A DNA stretch of 64,000 bases from Photobacterium sp. Ph5 (GCF_022129445.1 NZ_JADQAQ010000017.1:1-64000), one strand, 5' to 3'. Positions 17,456 through 29,200 are shown, counted from the first letter of the stretch. Notes: generated by a model from the sequence alone, not told the origin. Program-made: numbers and translations.

Positions 17456-18754
17456 ATGAAAGCGATTTTACCTCTTACGATTGCTACTCTATTAAGCACT
17501 TCGGCAGTTGCCGCTGATTCTTCGGTTGTTGCGGGTTACTTTGCCGACTGGCAATACAATAATGAAGCTAATCCATATACTGTTAAAGATATTCCTGCAG
17601 ATAAGCTTACTCATGTTATTTATGCTTTTTTAAGCATGTGTGGTCCACATCAAGGTGCGAGTGATGCGGTACAGAAACAAATTGCAGAGGCATGTAAGGG
17701 GAAAGAGCCTTTTAGTGCAGTGATCGTTGATCAAGTATCAGCATTACAGAAAGATTTTGGGCCGACGAAAACTAAGGTTGCTTATAAAGGACATTTCGCC
17801 CAGCTTAAAGATTTAAAAAATGAAAAGCCGGAACTAAAAATATTGCCTTCTTTTGGTGGTTGGACAATGTCTGAACCTTTCCATGCAATGGCAAAAGATA
17901 AAGCGTCGATTGAACACTTTTCAAAATCAGCTGTTGAATTGATTGCTGAATATGACTTTTTCGATGGTATTGACTTAGATTGGGAATACCCAGGTGGTGG
18001 TGGTCTAACAACGTCTCCTTGGAATCCTGATACTAAGCTATCGGATGAGCAGAAAGCATCAGAAAAAGAAGCGTATACCCATTTAGTGAAAACACTACGC
18101 GTTGAGTTAGATAACTTAGAGAAGAAAACAGGGCGTGAATATGAGCTTTCTACTGCTGTCGGTGTAGGAAGCAAAGCTGAGTCGATTGATTGGGCTGCTG
18201 TTGCGCCGCACTTAACTAATATGTTTGCGATGACTTATGATTATTTAGGTGGATGGGGGACACAAACAGGGCATTTAACGAATCTTCATGCCACGGATAA
18301 TGGTTGGTGGGGAATGGGCACCGATGTATTTGTAAATAAAATGATTGCTCTTGGGATCCCTGCTGATAAATTAGTTGTTGGTGCGGCGTTTTATGGTCGA
18401 GGCTGGGAAGGAACCAAAGGATTTGATGGCAAAGCTATTCCGAAAGAGCTTTCTTCTACGCAAGGTGCAAGTTTTGGTACGTCAGCACAAGAGCCTGGTT
18501 ACTTTATGTATTGGGACTTAAAACGTAACTATACAAAAGCACAAGGCTATATCTCAGGTTATGACGAGAAAGCTGAGGCGCCTTACTTGTGGAATGAAGA
18601 GAAACAAGTCTTTATTAGTTATGATGATTCACGCTCGGTAAAAGCCAAAGCTGATTGGGTTAAGAAGAATAAGCTTGCAGGTCTCTTTGTATGGGATTTA
18701 TCTGGCGATGAAAATAATGAACTAATGAATGTTATGTCGGCAGAATTGAAGTAA
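17456..18754 (+). CDS. Secreted family 18 chitinase
   Basis: Endo-acting glycoside hydrolase for chitin, exported through a signal peptide of about 20 residues ending AVAA before DSSV. The 432-residue chain carries the GH18 strand-4 motif DGIDLDWE with D170, D173, D175 and the acid E177, preceded by SFGGW at residues 132-136 and followed by MTYDYLGGWG. No carbohydrate-binding or fibronectin domain is attached, so it is a single-domain enzyme. AAGGA precedes the ATG. It lies between the MBL-fold gene and mnmC and converges on mnmC through a shared terminator. Chitin use is a general trait of Vibrionaceae; substrate preference is not readable. Confidence 0.93.
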   Translation: MKAILPLTIATLLSTSAVAADSSVVAGYFADWQYNNEANPYTVKDIPADKLTHVIYAFLSMCGPHQGASDAVQKQIAEACKGKEPFSAVIVDQVSALQKDFGPTKTKVAYKGHFAQLKDLKNEKPELKILPSFGGWTMSEPFHAMAKDKASIEHFSKSAVELIAEYDFFDGIDLDWEYPGGGGLTTSPWNPDTKLSDEQKASEKEAYTHLVKTLRVELDNLEKKTGREYELSTAVGVGSKAESIDWAAVAPHLTNMFAMTYDYLGGWGTQTGHLTNLHATDNGWWGMGTDVFVNKMIALGIPADKLVVGAAFYGRGWEGTKGFDGKAIPKELSSTQGASFGTSAQEPGYFMYWDLKRNYTKAQGYISGYDEKAEAPYLWNEEKQVFISYDDSRSVKAKADWVKKNKLAGLFVWDLSGDENNELMNVMSAELK

Positions 18755-18766
18755 CGGTAAAATAAA

Positions 18767-18821
18767 GAAAAGCGCAATAAGTTATCCGTTAGTAATTAGA
18801 GGATAGTCATTGCGCTTTTTT
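18767..18821. terminator. Bidirectional terminator between chitinase and mnmC
   Basis: AAAGCGCAAT at 18768-18777 pairs perfectly with ATTGCGCTTT at 18809-18818 and is flanked by A and T runs on the two sides; inside, ATCC and GGAT add a second stem. It serves the convergent genes on both strands. Confidence 0.85.
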
Positions 18822-18827
18822 ATTAAT

Positions 18828-20885
18828 TTATAGTGCCTGAATTGCTTTGCCTTTAAGTAGCTTTCTTACCCACATGCGACCTGGGTGGAGCGCTTCAAGT
18901 ACGTCAAGTGGTAGTGGTAATGGATCGCCACAAATTTGCGATGCTAAGAGCTCACCGAGTAATGGTGCTGAGCTTAATCCTCGAGAGCCTAAACCAACTA
19001 TAGCAAAAAGATTACTATAGGTTGGTGCAGCTTTCGCTGACGTTTGATTATCTCTAAGATCATCGTATTGCTGTAATAAATCATCATAACGACAAACATT
19101 ACCCACATAGGGTAAGTGATCACGTACCGCACAACGAATACCAACACGTGCTCTGTTGTGAACATCAAAGCCATTGATATCAATCTGTTTAGGCCACTCA
19201 ACATTAGGTAAGCAGTTTACTAACCGTTGTTTGTTATCTTGTTGGTCATTTTCGTTAAAATTAAGATCAATATTACGACGATCGTAACTTGCTCCAATGC
19301 AATGACTTTGTGTTTCTGGATTCATTGGAGTGAGATAGCCGTCATAACAAAGCACTGTTTTTAGCTCGCCCAGTGATGGATTTGTCGGCACGTGGCTGAC
19401 TTGCCCGCGTACAGAAGATGCAGGGATCTGCTGGGTTTGAGGGTATTGATTAAAGCGGTGACCATTAGCCAAAATAACCGTGCTATGCTGCGCTTCACTA
19501 CCATCTGTAAAAGTCAGTTGCCATTGAGTTTTGTTAACTTGTTCTAGCTGACATAATTCTTTTTGTGTTTGTAGCGTCAGTTTCCCTTCATTAACAGCAT
19601 GTTCAATTAACGCTGTGGTTAACTCTTTAGGTGATAACCATCCGCCAAGTGGGTAATGAACACTTTCAAACCCTGTTTCAATACCCGTGATTTGTTTGGT
19701 TTGTTCCTTATCGAGCTTATGAACAAGTTCAGATGCAAAACCACCATTGATGATATTTGCGAGTTTATGGCTTGATTTATCATCCCACGCCAGTTGAGTT
19801 ACGCCACACCAGTTATGACTAAAATCGCTGTGAATTGCGGCTTGCTCTATAAGTTGTCGTGCATAGATAAAAGCGCTAGAGAAAAAACGGGATAACTTAT
19901 CATTATTGCCATTTAATAATGGGTAGACAGCGCCTTGTCGGTTGCCTGATGCACCTTCAGCAAGTTCATTGTCAGCGCAATATAATGTGACATTTTGACC
20001 TCGACGAAGCAAAGCCAGTGCGGTAGTTGCAGATGCGATACCGCCACCAATAATAGCAATATTTGCGTTTGGCTCTGTTTGTGCTTCACGATTATACCAA
20101 GGCATAATATTCGTTTTATGCTGGCGTTCAACAACGTGACCTACGATCATGTCACGTTTAGTACCAAAGCCTTTGGTTTTTCTCATATCAAAACCGGCTT
20201 CTATTAATCCTCGACGAACAAAACCTGCAGCAGTAAAGGTTGCTACGCTACAATCTTTACGTGCCATTTTAACCATGCCTCTGAATAAGTTTTGGTTCCA
20301 CATTTCAGGATTTTTGCTAGGGGCAAAACCATCTAGGAACCATGCATCGACGATACCCTCATCGCCAACCCATACTTGAGGCATACAATCTTTGATATCA
20401 CCAAACCAGAGATCTAAGGTGATCATGCCATCTTCTAATACGATACGATGACAATCTTTAATAGCGGGTGGGTAATGAGCATGAAGTTGCTCTGCAAGCT
20501 CTGCAAGTTCAGGCCATGCTTGGTGGGCTTTAATCAAATCTTGTTGAGTAACCGGGAATTTTTCAAAGCTAATAAAGTGTAGCTCTGTGGTTGTGGAATC
20601 TGGATATTGAGAACGGTAATCTTTAAATGCTTTCCATACGGCTAAAAAGTTTAATCCGGTACCAAACCCTGTTTCTGCAATAACAAAACGACGACGGTCG
20701 CCGTCAATCCATCGCTCAGGTAAGCCATTTTGTTTAATGAAAACATAGCGCGTTTCTTCTAATCCATTAACGTTGGAGAAGTAGACATCATCAAAGTTAT
20801 TTGAGACGGGTGTTCCCACATCGTTCCAATCAAGAACTGCATTTTCAATTTGTAAGGTGGATTTTTCTTGTTGTGAAGAAGACAA
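18828..20885 (-). CDS. mnmC: Bifunctional tRNA 5-methylaminomethyl-2-thiouridine synthase MnmC
   Basis: Finishes mnm5s2U at the wobble position of tRNAs: the C-terminal FAD domain removes carboxymethyl and the N-terminal domain methylates the amine with S-adenosylmethionine. The methyltransferase half has [11 protein letters not shown] and [17 protein letters not shown]; the oxidoreductase half begins with the dinucleotide-binding [17 protein letters not shown] at about residue 275. I prefer the TTG at 20885, which has GAGG eight bases upstream and gives 685 residues. The frame can be extended to a TTG at 20912, which has no ribosome binding site. Both domains are complete. It is divergent from fabB, as in relatives. 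Confidence 0.95.
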   Translation of the reverse strand: MSSSQQEKSTLQIENAVLDWNDVGTPVSNNFDDVYFSNVNGLEETRYVFIKQNGLPERWIDGDRRRFVIAETGFGTGLNFLAVWKAFKDYRSQYPDSTTTELHFISFEKFPVTQQDLIKAHQAWPELAELAEQLHAHYPPAIKDCHRIVLEDGMITLDLWFGDIKDCMPQVWVGDEGIVDAWFLDGFAPSKNPEMWNQNLFRGMVKMARKDCSVATFTAAGFVRRGLIEAGFDMRKTKGFGTKRDMIVGHVVERQHKTNIMPWYNREAQTEPNANIAIIGGGIASATTALALLRRGQNVTLYCADNELAEGASGNRQGAVYPLLNGNNDKLSRFFSSAFIYARQLIEQAAIHSDFSHNWCGVTQLAWDDKSSHKLANIINGGFASELVHKLDKEQTKQITGIETGFESVHYPLGGWLSPKELTTALIEHAVNEGKLTLQTQKELCQLEQVNKTQWQLTFTDGSEAQHSTVILANGHRFNQYPQTQQIPASSVRGQVSHVPTNPSLGELKTVLCYDGYLTPMNPETQSHCIGASYDRRNIDLNFNENDQQDNKQRLVNCLPNVEWPKQIDINGFDVHNRARVGIRCAVRDHLPYVGNVCRYDDLLQQYDDLRDNQTSAKAAPTYSNLFAIVGLGSRGLSSAPLLGELLASQICGDPLPLPLDVLEALHPGRMWVRKLLKGKAIQAL

Positions 20886-21219
20886 AGGGGGAACCTCTTT
20901 TATAACAGACAAACGATAATGGAAAACTTGGTTTAAATATCACCACTTTTAGGCGTAATATAGAAAGAAATGGCAATTTTGAACCGATTGTACCCGAATA
21001 TCAGGAAAGCTGACCACTTTTTACCGCCAAAGCCGTTATAGTCGATGGGCTCTTGTTATCTCGGAATAACGAACGCCAAACCGCTTTAAGATATGATGTT
21101 CCGTTAAATACGGTATAATTACCGTCATGAACGTGCATCTTAAAGCCGTTTGGGAGCAAACCCACCGTCGAGAAAGCTCACGGTTAGGCTATATCCATTA
21201 ATTTCAGTAGGAAGTCATC
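20886..21219. other. Divergent mnmC-fabB intergenic region with a large inverted repeat
   Basis: The gap must carry both promoters. It is dominated by a 78-base imperfect palindrome at 21076-21153 listed separately. GTTAT/ATAAC flanking CTCGGA near 21055-21070 forms a smaller inverted repeat. I could not recognise FabR or FadR operators with confidence. Confidence 0.45.
21076..21153. repeat. Large imperfect palindrome upstream of fabB
   Basis: The outer arms are CCAAACCGCTTTAAGAT at 21076-21092 and ATCTTAAAGCCGTTTGG at 21137-21153, complementary at 16 of 17 positions. At the centre is a second palindrome, ACGGTATAATTACCGT, at 21110-21125, which contains a TATAAT. Partial complementarity (GTTC/GAAC) continues between them. 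It ends 66 bases before the fabB start codon. Confidence 0.75.
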
Positions 21220-22434
21220 ATGAAACGAGCCGTAATTACAGGCATGGGCATTGTATCTAGTATTGGTAACAACGTTGAAGAAGTACTAGAGTCATTGAAA
21301 ACAGGCAAGTCAGGCATTAATTTTTCTGAGCAGTTTGCTGAAATGAAACTGCGCTCAAATGTTTGGGGTGATCTGAAAATTAACCCAGCAGAACATATTG
21401 ATCGTAAGAAAATGCGTTTCATGGGTGATGCTGCCGCTTTTGCTTACCTGTCAATGGAGCAAGCGGTTGCCGATTCTGGCTTAGCAGAAGATCAAGTATC
21501 TAACGAGCGTACAGGCTTGGTGGCTGGCTCTGGTGGTGCATCATCACATAATCAATACATTGCTGTAGATACGTTGCGTGAAAAAGGTGTAAAGCGTGTT
21601 GGTCCTTACATGGTGCCACGTACGATGTCTTCAACCGTCTCTGCGTGTTTAGCAACACCGTTTAAGATCCGTGGTGTTAACTATACAATGAGCTCAGCAT
21701 GTGCAACATCTGCACACTGTATTGGTCACGCTCTAGAGCTAATCCAACTGGGTAAGCAAGACGTTGTTTTTGCTGGTGGCGGTGAAGAGCTTGATTGGTC
21801 ATTAACCATGATGTTTGACGCAATGGGTGCATTATCAACCAAATATAATGACGATCCATCAAAAGCATCACGTACTTACGATGCTGATCGCGATGGTTTC
21901 GTGATTTCTGGTGGTGGCGGTATGGTTGTGGTTGAAGAACTAGAACATGCACTTGCACGTGGCGCTAAAATCTACGGTGAGATCGTTGGCTATGGCGCAA
22001 CATCGGATGGTTATGACATGGTCGCTCCATCAGGTGAAGGTGCAGTTCGCTGTATGAAGATGGCGATGCAAGATCTAGATGCGCCTGTTGATTACATCAA
22101 TACTCACGGTACATCAACACCCGTTGGTGATGTGAAAGAGCTAGGTGCAATTCAAGAGTTATTTAGCGATAACTGCCCAGCAATCTCAGCAACAAAAGCC
22201 ATGACTGGTCACGCACTGGGTGCGGCAGGTGTGCATGAAGCTATTTATTCAACATTGATGCTTGAGCATGGTTTCGTTGCACCAAGTATCAATATTGATA
22301 ACCTAGATGAAGCAGCACAAGGTCTTGATATTGTGACTGAGAAGCGTGATGTTGAACTGAAGACGGTAATGTCTAACAGCTTTGGTTTCGGTGGTACTAA
22401 CGCAACACTAGTGATCAAGAAATACGAAGCGTAA
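21220..22434 (+). CDS. fabB: Beta-ketoacyl-ACP synthase I FabB
   Basis: Condensing enzyme of fatty acid elongation, needed for unsaturated fatty acids. The 404-residue protein has the nucleophile C161 in [12 protein letters not shown] and the two histidines in [11 protein letters not shown] and TGHALGAAG, the CHH triad of KAS I/II. Details such as [18 protein letters not shown] favour FabB over FabF. AGGAAG precedes the ATG. A strong terminator follows. It lies in the conserved neighbourhood with mnmC; the upstream region carries the large inverted repeat at 21076-21153, which may matter for its control. Confidence 0.96.
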   Translation: MKRAVITGMGIVSSIGNNVEEVLESLKTGKSGINFSEQFAEMKLRSNVWGDLKINPAEHIDRKKMRFMGDAAAFAYLSMEQAVADSGLAEDQVSNERTGLVAGSGGASSHNQYIAVDTLREKGVKRVGPYMVPRTMSSTVSACLATPFKIRGVNYTMSSACATSAHCIGHALELIQLGKQDVVFAGGGEELDWSLTMMFDAMGALSTKYNDDPSKASRTYDADRDGFVISGGGGMVVVEELEHALARGAKIYGEIVGYGATSDGYDMVAPSGEGAVRCMKMAMQDLDAPVDYINTHGTSTPVGDVKELGAIQELFSDNCPAISATKAMTGHALGAAGVHEAIYSTLMLEHGFVAPSINIDNLDEAAQGLDIVTEKRDVELKTVMSNSFGFGGTNATLVIKKYEA

Positions 22435-22476
22435 GTAAACTAGATTCTGATTAACTCTAGTATTTATTAAAAATGA

Positions 22477-22512
22477 AAAAGAGCCATAAAGTTATTTATG
22501 GCTCTTTTTTTT
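22477..22512 (+). terminator. Intrinsic terminator of fabB
   Basis: GAGCCATAAA at 22481-22490 pairs with TTTATGGCTC at 22495-22504 across a four-base loop, with A residues before and eight T residues after. Confidence 0.92.
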
Positions 22513-22649
22513 AACTATATGTCAACATTGAAGAATTATTAACATGTCTAGATTGTGACTTTGTTATTTTAGTCTATTTTCAGTTAAACTAATAGCCAGT
22601 TAGCAAGGACAATAATAGCTACTTGCACATTAGTTTACTGAGGTTAAGT

Positions 22650-23816
22650 ATGAAAATTACAGTTGTGGGTACAGGTTATGTAGGCCTGTCAAATGCAGTG
22701 CTTTTAGCTCAACACAATGAAGTTGTTGCGTTAGATATCGTTGAGGAAAAGGTTTCATTAATCAACCAAGGATTATCCCCAATTGTTGATAAGGAAATTG
22801 AAGATTTCTTAAAAAATAAGTATTTGAATCTTAATGCGACAACTGATGCATCACATGCTTATGATGGTGCTGAATTTGTCATTATAGCTACCCCAACTGA
22901 TTATGATCCGATCACAAATTATTTTAATACCAGCTCAGTAGAAGCAGTTATTAAAGACGTTATTGAGAAAAATCCATCAGCGACCATGGTGATTAAATCA
23001 ACTGTGCCTGTTGGATATACAGAAAGTATAAAAAAACAGTTTGGCGTTACGAATATTATGTTCTCGCCAGAGTTTTTACGTGAAGGTCGTGCACTGTACG
23101 ATAATTTACATCCCTCTCGTATTATTGTTGGTGAACGTTCAGAGCGAGCTGAGATCTTTGCTGGACTATTAAAGCAAGGTGCCGAAAAGCAAGATATTGC
23201 CGTTTTATTTACAGATTCTACAGAAGCAGAAGCGGTAAAATTATTTTCCAATACTTACCTTGCAATGCGTGTGGCTTATTTTAATGAACTCGATAGCTAC
23301 GCGGAAGCACTAGGACTCGATAGTCGTCAGATTATCGAAGGTGTGGGGTTAGATCCTCGTATTGGCAATCATTATAATAATCCATCCTTTGGTTATGGCG
23401 GTTACTGCTTGCCGAAAGATACTAAGCAATTACGCGCGAATTACCGTGACGTACCGAATAACATTATTGGTGCGATTGTGGATGCGAATACGACACGTAA
23501 AGACTTTATTGCAGATTCAATTATTGCCAAACAACCTAAAGTTGTAGGCGTTTATCGCTTAATTATGAAATCAGGGTCAGATAATTTCCGTGCATCCAGT
23601 ATTCAAGGCATCATGAAACGTATAAAAGCCAAAGGTATTGAAGTTGTGGTGTTTGAACCCGTACTGGAAGAAGATGAATTCTTCAGTTCAAAAGTAATCA
23701 AAGATCTTGAGGCATTTAAAGCGATATCTGATGTGATTGTTTCGAACCGTATGGATATTGAACTTCAAGACGTACAAGAAAAAGTATATACCCGAGATTT
23801 GTTCGGGGCTGATTAA
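22650..23816 (+). CDS. ugd: UDP-glucose 6-dehydrogenase
   Basis: Oxidises UDP-glucose twice with NAD to UDP-glucuronate, a precursor for capsule, O-antigen and lipid A modification sugars. From the ATG at 22650 the protein has 388 residues, with the Rossmann start [16 protein letters not shown], the STVPVG region, the FSPEFLREG motif and the catalytic C253 in [10 protein letters not shown]. Earlier in-frame codons exist but this ATG has GAGG upstream and gives the family N-terminus. It stands alone between the fabB terminator and pdxB, 19 bases before the latter, and has no sugar genes beside it. Together with galU at 42386 it provides a route to UDP-glucuronate. Confidence 0.95.
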   Translation: MKITVVGTGYVGLSNAVLLAQHNEVVALDIVEEKVSLINQGLSPIVDKEIEDFLKNKYLNLNATTDASHAYDGAEFVIIATPTDYDPITNYFNTSSVEAVIKDVIEKNPSATMVIKSTVPVGYTESIKKQFGVTNIMFSPEFLREGRALYDNLHPSRIIVGERSERAEIFAGLLKQGAEKQDIAVLFTDSTEAEAVKLFSNTYLAMRVAYFNELDSYAEALGLDSRQIIEGVGLDPRIGNHYNNPSFGYGGYCLPKDTKQLRANYRDVPNNIIGAIVDANTTRKDFIADSIIAKQPKVVGVYRLIMKSGSDNFRASSIQGIMKRIKAKGIEVVVFEPVLEEDEFFSSKVIKDLEAFKAISDVIVSNRMDIELQDVQEKVYTRDLFGAD

Positions 23817-23835
23817 GTAAAGCAGGGAAGCCGAA

Positions 23836-25011
23836 ATGAAAATCCTTATTGATGAAAATATGCCGTATGCGTTGGAGTTGTTTAGTGAGCTTGGTGAGGT
23901 TATCGCCAAACCAGGTCGAAATTTAACGGCTGATGATTTGGTAGGGATTGACGCCCTGATGATCCGCTCGGTGACAAAAGTTAATAGCAGCCTGTTAGAA
24001 AAAGCCGATAAGTTAAAATTTGTGGGAACAGCAACGGCAGGACAAGATCATGTTGATCAACCGCTATTAGCTGAGCGTGGTATTACTTTCACAGCAGCAC
24101 CAGGCTGTAACAAAGTGGGTGTTGCCGAGTACGTACTTAGTAGCTTAATGGTATTAGGGCAGCAACAAGGCTTTTCTATTTTTGACCGTACTGTTGGGAT
24201 CATTGGCGCTGGTAATGTTGGCTCATATTTAGTTAAATGTTTAGATGCATTAGGTATTCGTTATCTGCTTAACGATCCATTAAAGCAAGCGGAAGGCGAT
24301 GATCGTAAATTTCATTCGTTAGAAACGCTACTTGCCGAGTGTGATGTCATCACAACCCATACCCCGTTAACGCGTGATGTCGAGTTTCCAACTCACCATT
24401 TAGTAAACGAAACTTTTATTAATGCATTAAAACCCAATGCTATTTTAATTAATGCGGCACGTGGTCCTATTGTTGATAATAATGCTTTAAAAGTTGCCTT
24501 AGTGGCTTCTCAGAATGGAACAGGGAAATTACTCACAGCAGTACTTGATGTGTTTGAGCAAGAGCCATTGGTGGATTTAGAGCTACTACCTTATTTAGCT
24601 TTTGCGACACCGCATGTGGCAGGGTATGGGCTTGAAGGTAAAGCGCGTGGAACAACGATGGTGTTTAATCGCTTTTGTGAGTTTCTTGGGGTTGATAAGC
24701 AGGTAGATGCGAGTGAACTATTGCCTGTTGCGCCAATCCCTCAGGTTGAATTTAGCCGTCAATGGGATGAGGCTAGTTTATTTAGCCTTACCCAATTGGT
24801 GTATGATGTACGTAAAGACGACGGCATTTTCCGTCGTCAAATGCAGCTAGCTGGTGACGATAACAGCAAAATGGCAACCTCTTTTGATCTTATGCGAAAA
24901 AACTACTGGGATCGCCGTGAATATAGTGCAATTACAGTAGCAGGTAAGGCAGATTTTGAGGTAGAGTCGCTGGCTAAATTAGGTTTTACAGTAGTAGAGG
25001 TCACTCAATGA
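23836..25011 (+). CDS. pdxB: Erythronate-4-phosphate dehydrogenase PdxB
   Basis: Second step of the DXP-independent-of-host branch of vitamin B6 synthesis: oxidises 4-phosphoerythronate. The 391-residue protein is a D-isomer-specific 2-hydroxyacid dehydrogenase with the NAD-binding [20 protein letters not shown], the [10 protein letters not shown] strand with the catalytic arginine, and [17 protein letters not shown] with the catalytic histidine. The start [12 protein letters not shown] is typical of PdxB. It overlaps the following dehydrogenase gene by four bases (ATGA), the same pairing as pdxB-usg in E. coli. Confidence 0.95.
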   Translation: MKILIDENMPYALELFSELGEVIAKPGRNLTADDLVGIDALMIRSVTKVNSSLLEKADKLKFVGTATAGQDHVDQPLLAERGITFTAAPGCNKVGVAEYVLSSLMVLGQQQGFSIFDRTVGIIGAGNVGSYLVKCLDALGIRYLLNDPLKQAEGDDRKFHSLETLLAECDVITTHTPLTRDVEFPTHHLVNETFINALKPNAILINAARGPIVDNNALKVALVASQNGTGKLLTAVLDVFEQEPLVDLELLPYLAFATPHVAGYGLEGKARGTTMVFNRFCEFLGVDKQVDASELLPVAPIPQVEFSRQWDEASLFSLTQLVYDVRKDDGIFRRQMQLAGDDNSKMATSFDLMRKNYWDRREYSAITVAGKADFEVESLAKLGFTVVEVTQ

Positions 25012-26021
25012 GTCAGGAATATGATATCGCAATATTAGGCGCAACGGGCGCTGTCGGCGAAGCTATGGTCGAGGTGCTAGAAGAGCGTAATTTTCCTGTT
25101 CGCAATCTTTACTTGCTGGCAAGTGATCGTAGCTCTGGCAAAGTGCTACGTTTTAAAGGTAAATCAATCCGCGTGAAGAACGTGGAAGATTTCGATTGGG
25201 GTCAAGTTCAAATCGCGCTATTTTCAGCTGGTGCTGAAGCATCACGTCATTGGGCACCTATCGCGGCTGATTTTGGTGTCGTGGTTATCGATAATACATC
25301 TGAATTCCGTTATGAGTATGATGTTCCTTTAGTGATCCCTGAAGTTAACCCTGAAGCTATTGCTGATTATCGCAACCGTAATATTATTGCGAATCCCAAC
25401 TGTTCTACGATTCAAATGTTAGTTGCTCTTAAGCCAATTCAGGATGCTTATGGTATTGATCGTATTAATGTCGCGACTTATCAATCTGTATCTGGCTCTG
25501 GTCGTAAGGGGATTGATGAGCTTGCGGGGCAAACGGCAAAATTGCTGAACGGTCTGCCAGCTGAAAACAGTGCTTATGACAAGCAAATTGCATTTAACTG
25601 TCTACCTCATATTGATGAGTTTATGGATAACGGTTACACCAAAGAAGAAATGAAAATGGTGTGGGAAACACAAAAGATCCTTGGTGACTCAAGTATTCGT
25701 GTTAATCCAACCTGTGTGCGTGTTTCTGCTTTCTTTGGTCATGCAGAAGCGGTGCATGTTGAAACGCATCAACCTGTAGTAATCGAAGATGCGATTAATC
25801 TACTTGAAAATACCGATGGTATTGAAGTTTTCCATGGTACTGATTACCCAACACAGGTAACAGATTCTGTGGGTAAAGATCACGTGATGATTGGTCGTAT
25901 CCGTGAAGATATTAGTCACCCATGTGGTCTGAATATGTGGGTTGTAGCTGATAACGTACGTAAAGGTGCGGCAACAAATAGTATTCAGATTGCTGAAAAG
26001 TTAATTGAAGAATATTTGTAA
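25008..26021 (+). CDS. Aspartate-semialdehyde dehydrogenase family protein
   Basis: The 337-residue protein has the NADP-binding start [22 protein letters not shown], the catalytic C132 in [12 protein letters not shown] and the downstream [11 protein letters not shown] histidine region. It is therefore probably an active aspartate-semialdehyde dehydrogenase, which reduces beta-aspartyl phosphate in the lysine, threonine and methionine pathway. It occupies the position of E. coli usg, a homologue of unclear activity. Vibrionaceae usually carry a second asd gene elsewhere, so this may be the paralogue. It starts inside the pdxB stop codon and is followed by a hairpin. Confidence 0.88.
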   Translation: MSQEYDIAILGATGAVGEAMVEVLEERNFPVRNLYLLASDRSSGKVLRFKGKSIRVKNVEDFDWGQVQIALFSAGAEASRHWAPIAADFGVVVIDNTSEFRYEYDVPLVIPEVNPEAIADYRNRNIIANPNCSTIQMLVALKPIQDAYGIDRINVATYQSVSGSGRKGIDELAGQTAKLLNGLPAENSAYDKQIAFNCLPHIDEFMDNGYTKEEMKMVWETQKILGDSSIRVNPTCVRVSAFFGHAEAVHVETHQPVVIEDAINLLENTDGIEVFHGTDYPTQVTDSVGKDHVMIGRIREDISHPCGLNMWVVADNVRKGAATNSIQIAEKLIEEYL

Positions 26022-26036
26022 AAGAAATAAAACAAA

Positions 26037-26060
26037 GGAGCAAGAGATTGCTCCTTCCTC
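26037..26060 (+). terminator. Probable terminator after the asd-like gene
   Basis: GGAGCAA at 26037-26043 pairs with TTGCTCC at 26048-26054 over a GAGA tetraloop. The following TTCCTCATTT is only moderately T-rich, so termination may be partial. Confidence 0.55.
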
Positions 26061-26163
26061 ATTTCCATGATCTTGCTGGTAAAACCCTAAGTAGTCACTT
26101 GACATACATCGCTACCTAGCAAAAATTAGCCATAACAACCTTAAGATTTTCTTTTTGTTGTCG

Positions 26164-26191
26164 TTATATGTGCAGTTTATGCAACATATAA
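26164..26191. promoter_or_regulatory. Inverted repeat upstream of fimV/hubP
   Basis: TTATATGT at 26164-26171 and ACATATAA at 26184-26191 form a perfect 8-base inverted repeat with a 12-base centre, about 80 bases before the fimV start. It could be an operator or a hairpin in the leader. No known factor is assigned. Confidence 0.4.
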
Positions 26192-26271
26192 GTAATTCGT
26201 ATTATTTCGAAATGCGTTCATTGAGTTAACGTTTTCGGCTTATTTATCTCTGCCAGAGAGGAACGCAGGCA

Positions 26272-29200
26272 GTGTCTGATATCCCAAAGATAGTAAAGCG
26301 CTTTATTGTACCGGTAGCTTTCGTTACCATTTCTTCTTATTTACCTATGGTGAATGCGAATACCGTTCGTATTATTGGCCCATCGAGTGAGGATGGATCC
26401 TATTCGCAAGCGAGCCGAGGTACTGATTCGCCAACTCTGCGTTCTATCCCGCAGTTAAATACATCCTCTCTTTCTACTCGCCGTTATGGCCCTACAGGTG
26501 AAAAAGAAACCTTGTGGTCAATCGCGTCTCGAAATCGTCCTAATGCTTCAGTATCTGTATACCAAGTTATTGGCGCTATTTATCACGTTAATCCTCAAGC
26601 ATTTGAAAACAGTAATATTCATGGTTTGATCCCTGGTAGCACTTTAGTTATGCCAACATTAAGCCAGGTTAAAAACGAGAAAGAGAGTTTGATCCGTCGT
26701 CAATTAGAAGCGGATAAAAAGCGTGCACCATATATAAAAGCGAAGCCTGCTACCCCAAAACGTGTTGTAAAATTAAAGCCCAAGCCTGAAGAATTACAAA
26801 AAATACAAGCAGAGCAGGCAGCGAAAAAAGATGTAAAAAAACCACAGCCCGCAGAGCCAATTGTAACGCCTGTGGCGACGGTTACTGAAACGGCTAAGCC
26901 AACAACAGATGTTCCAGTTAAAACAATAGAAAAAGCGGTAGCTGTAGCAACAACCGCTGGTGTTATTAGTGCTGCGACACCAACAGAATTAACAGCGAAT
27001 ACTTCTGAAGCGCCTAAAACTGAAAAAGTTGAAGTCGCTGATGTTGATAATGCAGAGAATACAGTAATTCCAGCCAAGCCTGAATTATCAGAACCGCAAA
27101 AAACGATGACTGATGAGCAAATGACAAAGCTGGTGGAAAGCAACCACATGCTTCGTTTACGCTTAGCAGAAATGCAACAAGAAGTGTTAGCACTTAAAGA
27201 TCAAGTACAAGACAGTGATAAGGTTCGTCAAGAAATATTGCTGTTTTTAGAACAACAAAAAGAAATTCAACAAACACCACAAGCTGTGACACCGCCAACC
27301 ACGACATGGTTTGACTCTCTTGCCAATAATCCTTGGGCATTAGCTGCTGCTGGTATTATTCCTGGCGGTTTACTTGCTGCATTGCTGGCATTCTTCTTAT
27401 TGCGTCGTAAAGAAGACGAGCAAGATGAGGTGAAATCATTAAACGCTCCAGAGGCGACAGCAGTTGAAACGGCACCTGTTGTGAGCCCTCCTGTTGATGG
27501 TAATGATCAAGCTCTTGATACTTCGGATGATTTAGATGATCTCTTTGCGGATGATGACCTATTCAATGATACTGACTTTACGTTAGATATTGATGATAAA
27601 GATGAACCATCAACTAAAAATGAAAAAGAAGAGGTAAAAGAGCCTGTTACTGAGTTTAGCGATGAAGTTGATGCTAAGACTGAATCAGCAGTTGTTAATG
27701 ATATTGAATTTGATGAAGCTTTTGAAAATAATTTAAGCCGCAGTATTTCAGTTAAAGGTGATGACGCCATTGGTCTAGAAGACATGGAGCGTGCTCTTGA
27801 TGAAATGGATAATGAGAGCGAGCCAAGTTCAGATGAAGCCTTAGCGTTAATGTGGGAGAAATCTCTCAATGAATCAGCGAAAGATGAAGACACTGAAAAT
27901 AGTCTCGATGACTTTGATTTATCTCAGGATGACTTTGATCTTAGTGATAATGATGATGTTAAGTCACTGCCTGCAGATAACGAAGATGAAGAATTAGATA
28001 ACGGCTTGTTAGAGCAATCGTTATTAGATGAAATTTTGCAACAAGCAGAAGAGCAAAACCAAGATCATGAAACTGATGACGTTAATGACAAGTCAGATGA
28101 TGCTGAAGTTAACGCATCTGAAAATATTGACCAAGATGAATTGGATACATTATTTGGCAGTTTTAGTGCTGATTTACCAGAGTTAGATCAAACGATTCCT
28201 GACGCGTCGACTCATCAAATACAAGATGATGAACGTGTTTTTGAAGAAGGTAGTACTGCGTTACTTGATGAGTTAGTAGAAGATGATGAATTAAGTAGTG
28301 ATATTGAGCTTGAAGAAGACAGTACAGTATTGCTTGATGAGTTGATCTTAGATGATGAACCAGAACAATCGGATTTAACGATAGAAGTTGCTGAAGATAG
28401 TACTGAACTGCTTGATGAATTATTAAAAGACAATGACGCTGAAAGTGAAACCTCATCACAACAAGATGACATTGCCATCGATGAATCCAGTACTGAATTA
28501 TTAGATGAAATTTTATCCGAGCAGTTAGCAGCAGTCGATGAGCAAGATATTCCGAATAATGAGAATCAACATCTTGATAAGATTGTCGAATCTAAGTCAT
28601 TAGCTTCTGATGTAGAGCAGAAATTAAAGGATGTTATTGCTCCTGAAAATGATGTTGAAAAAAATGCTCAACCGGAAAAAGACATATCGCTTACTGATGA
28701 AAGCGATGCTGATACTGTCGAGCCTGATACATTAGGAGCTGAAGTTGTAGCTGAATTGCCAAGTGAAGAAGTGTTTAATGATGCTTTCACTTCTGAACTT
28801 GTTAGTGACACTCGCGATAGACCATCTCAAGAAGTCCTTGAGTCACAAAACACAGAAGAGCTGCAAACCTTATCACCAAGTAGTGAACAGAAATTCGATG
28901 AGATTTTAGATGATGTTTTAGACGAAGACTTTTATCGTCAATCGCTAGACAGTGATGTTAAACCATTAACCGTTTCAGATCTTGAACGTGAACTTGATGA
29001 GCAAGATGCATTAGCGAGTCATGTTGCAGCAGAGCAACCTGAACCGCTGAATGTAGACGATCTTCCTTCTTTTGATGAAGAGGATGCATTAAAAGCATTT
29101 GCTGATGATGTGTATGAATCACCACAAGAAGACGCTGTTCATCAAGACGTATTATCACTCGATGATTTACCTGAATTTGATGAACAAGCGGCATTGGATG

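Noticed and set aside
20913-21075. FadR or FabR operator in front of fabB
   Set aside because: Fragments such as CTGACCACTT were considered, but none matched either consensus well enough.
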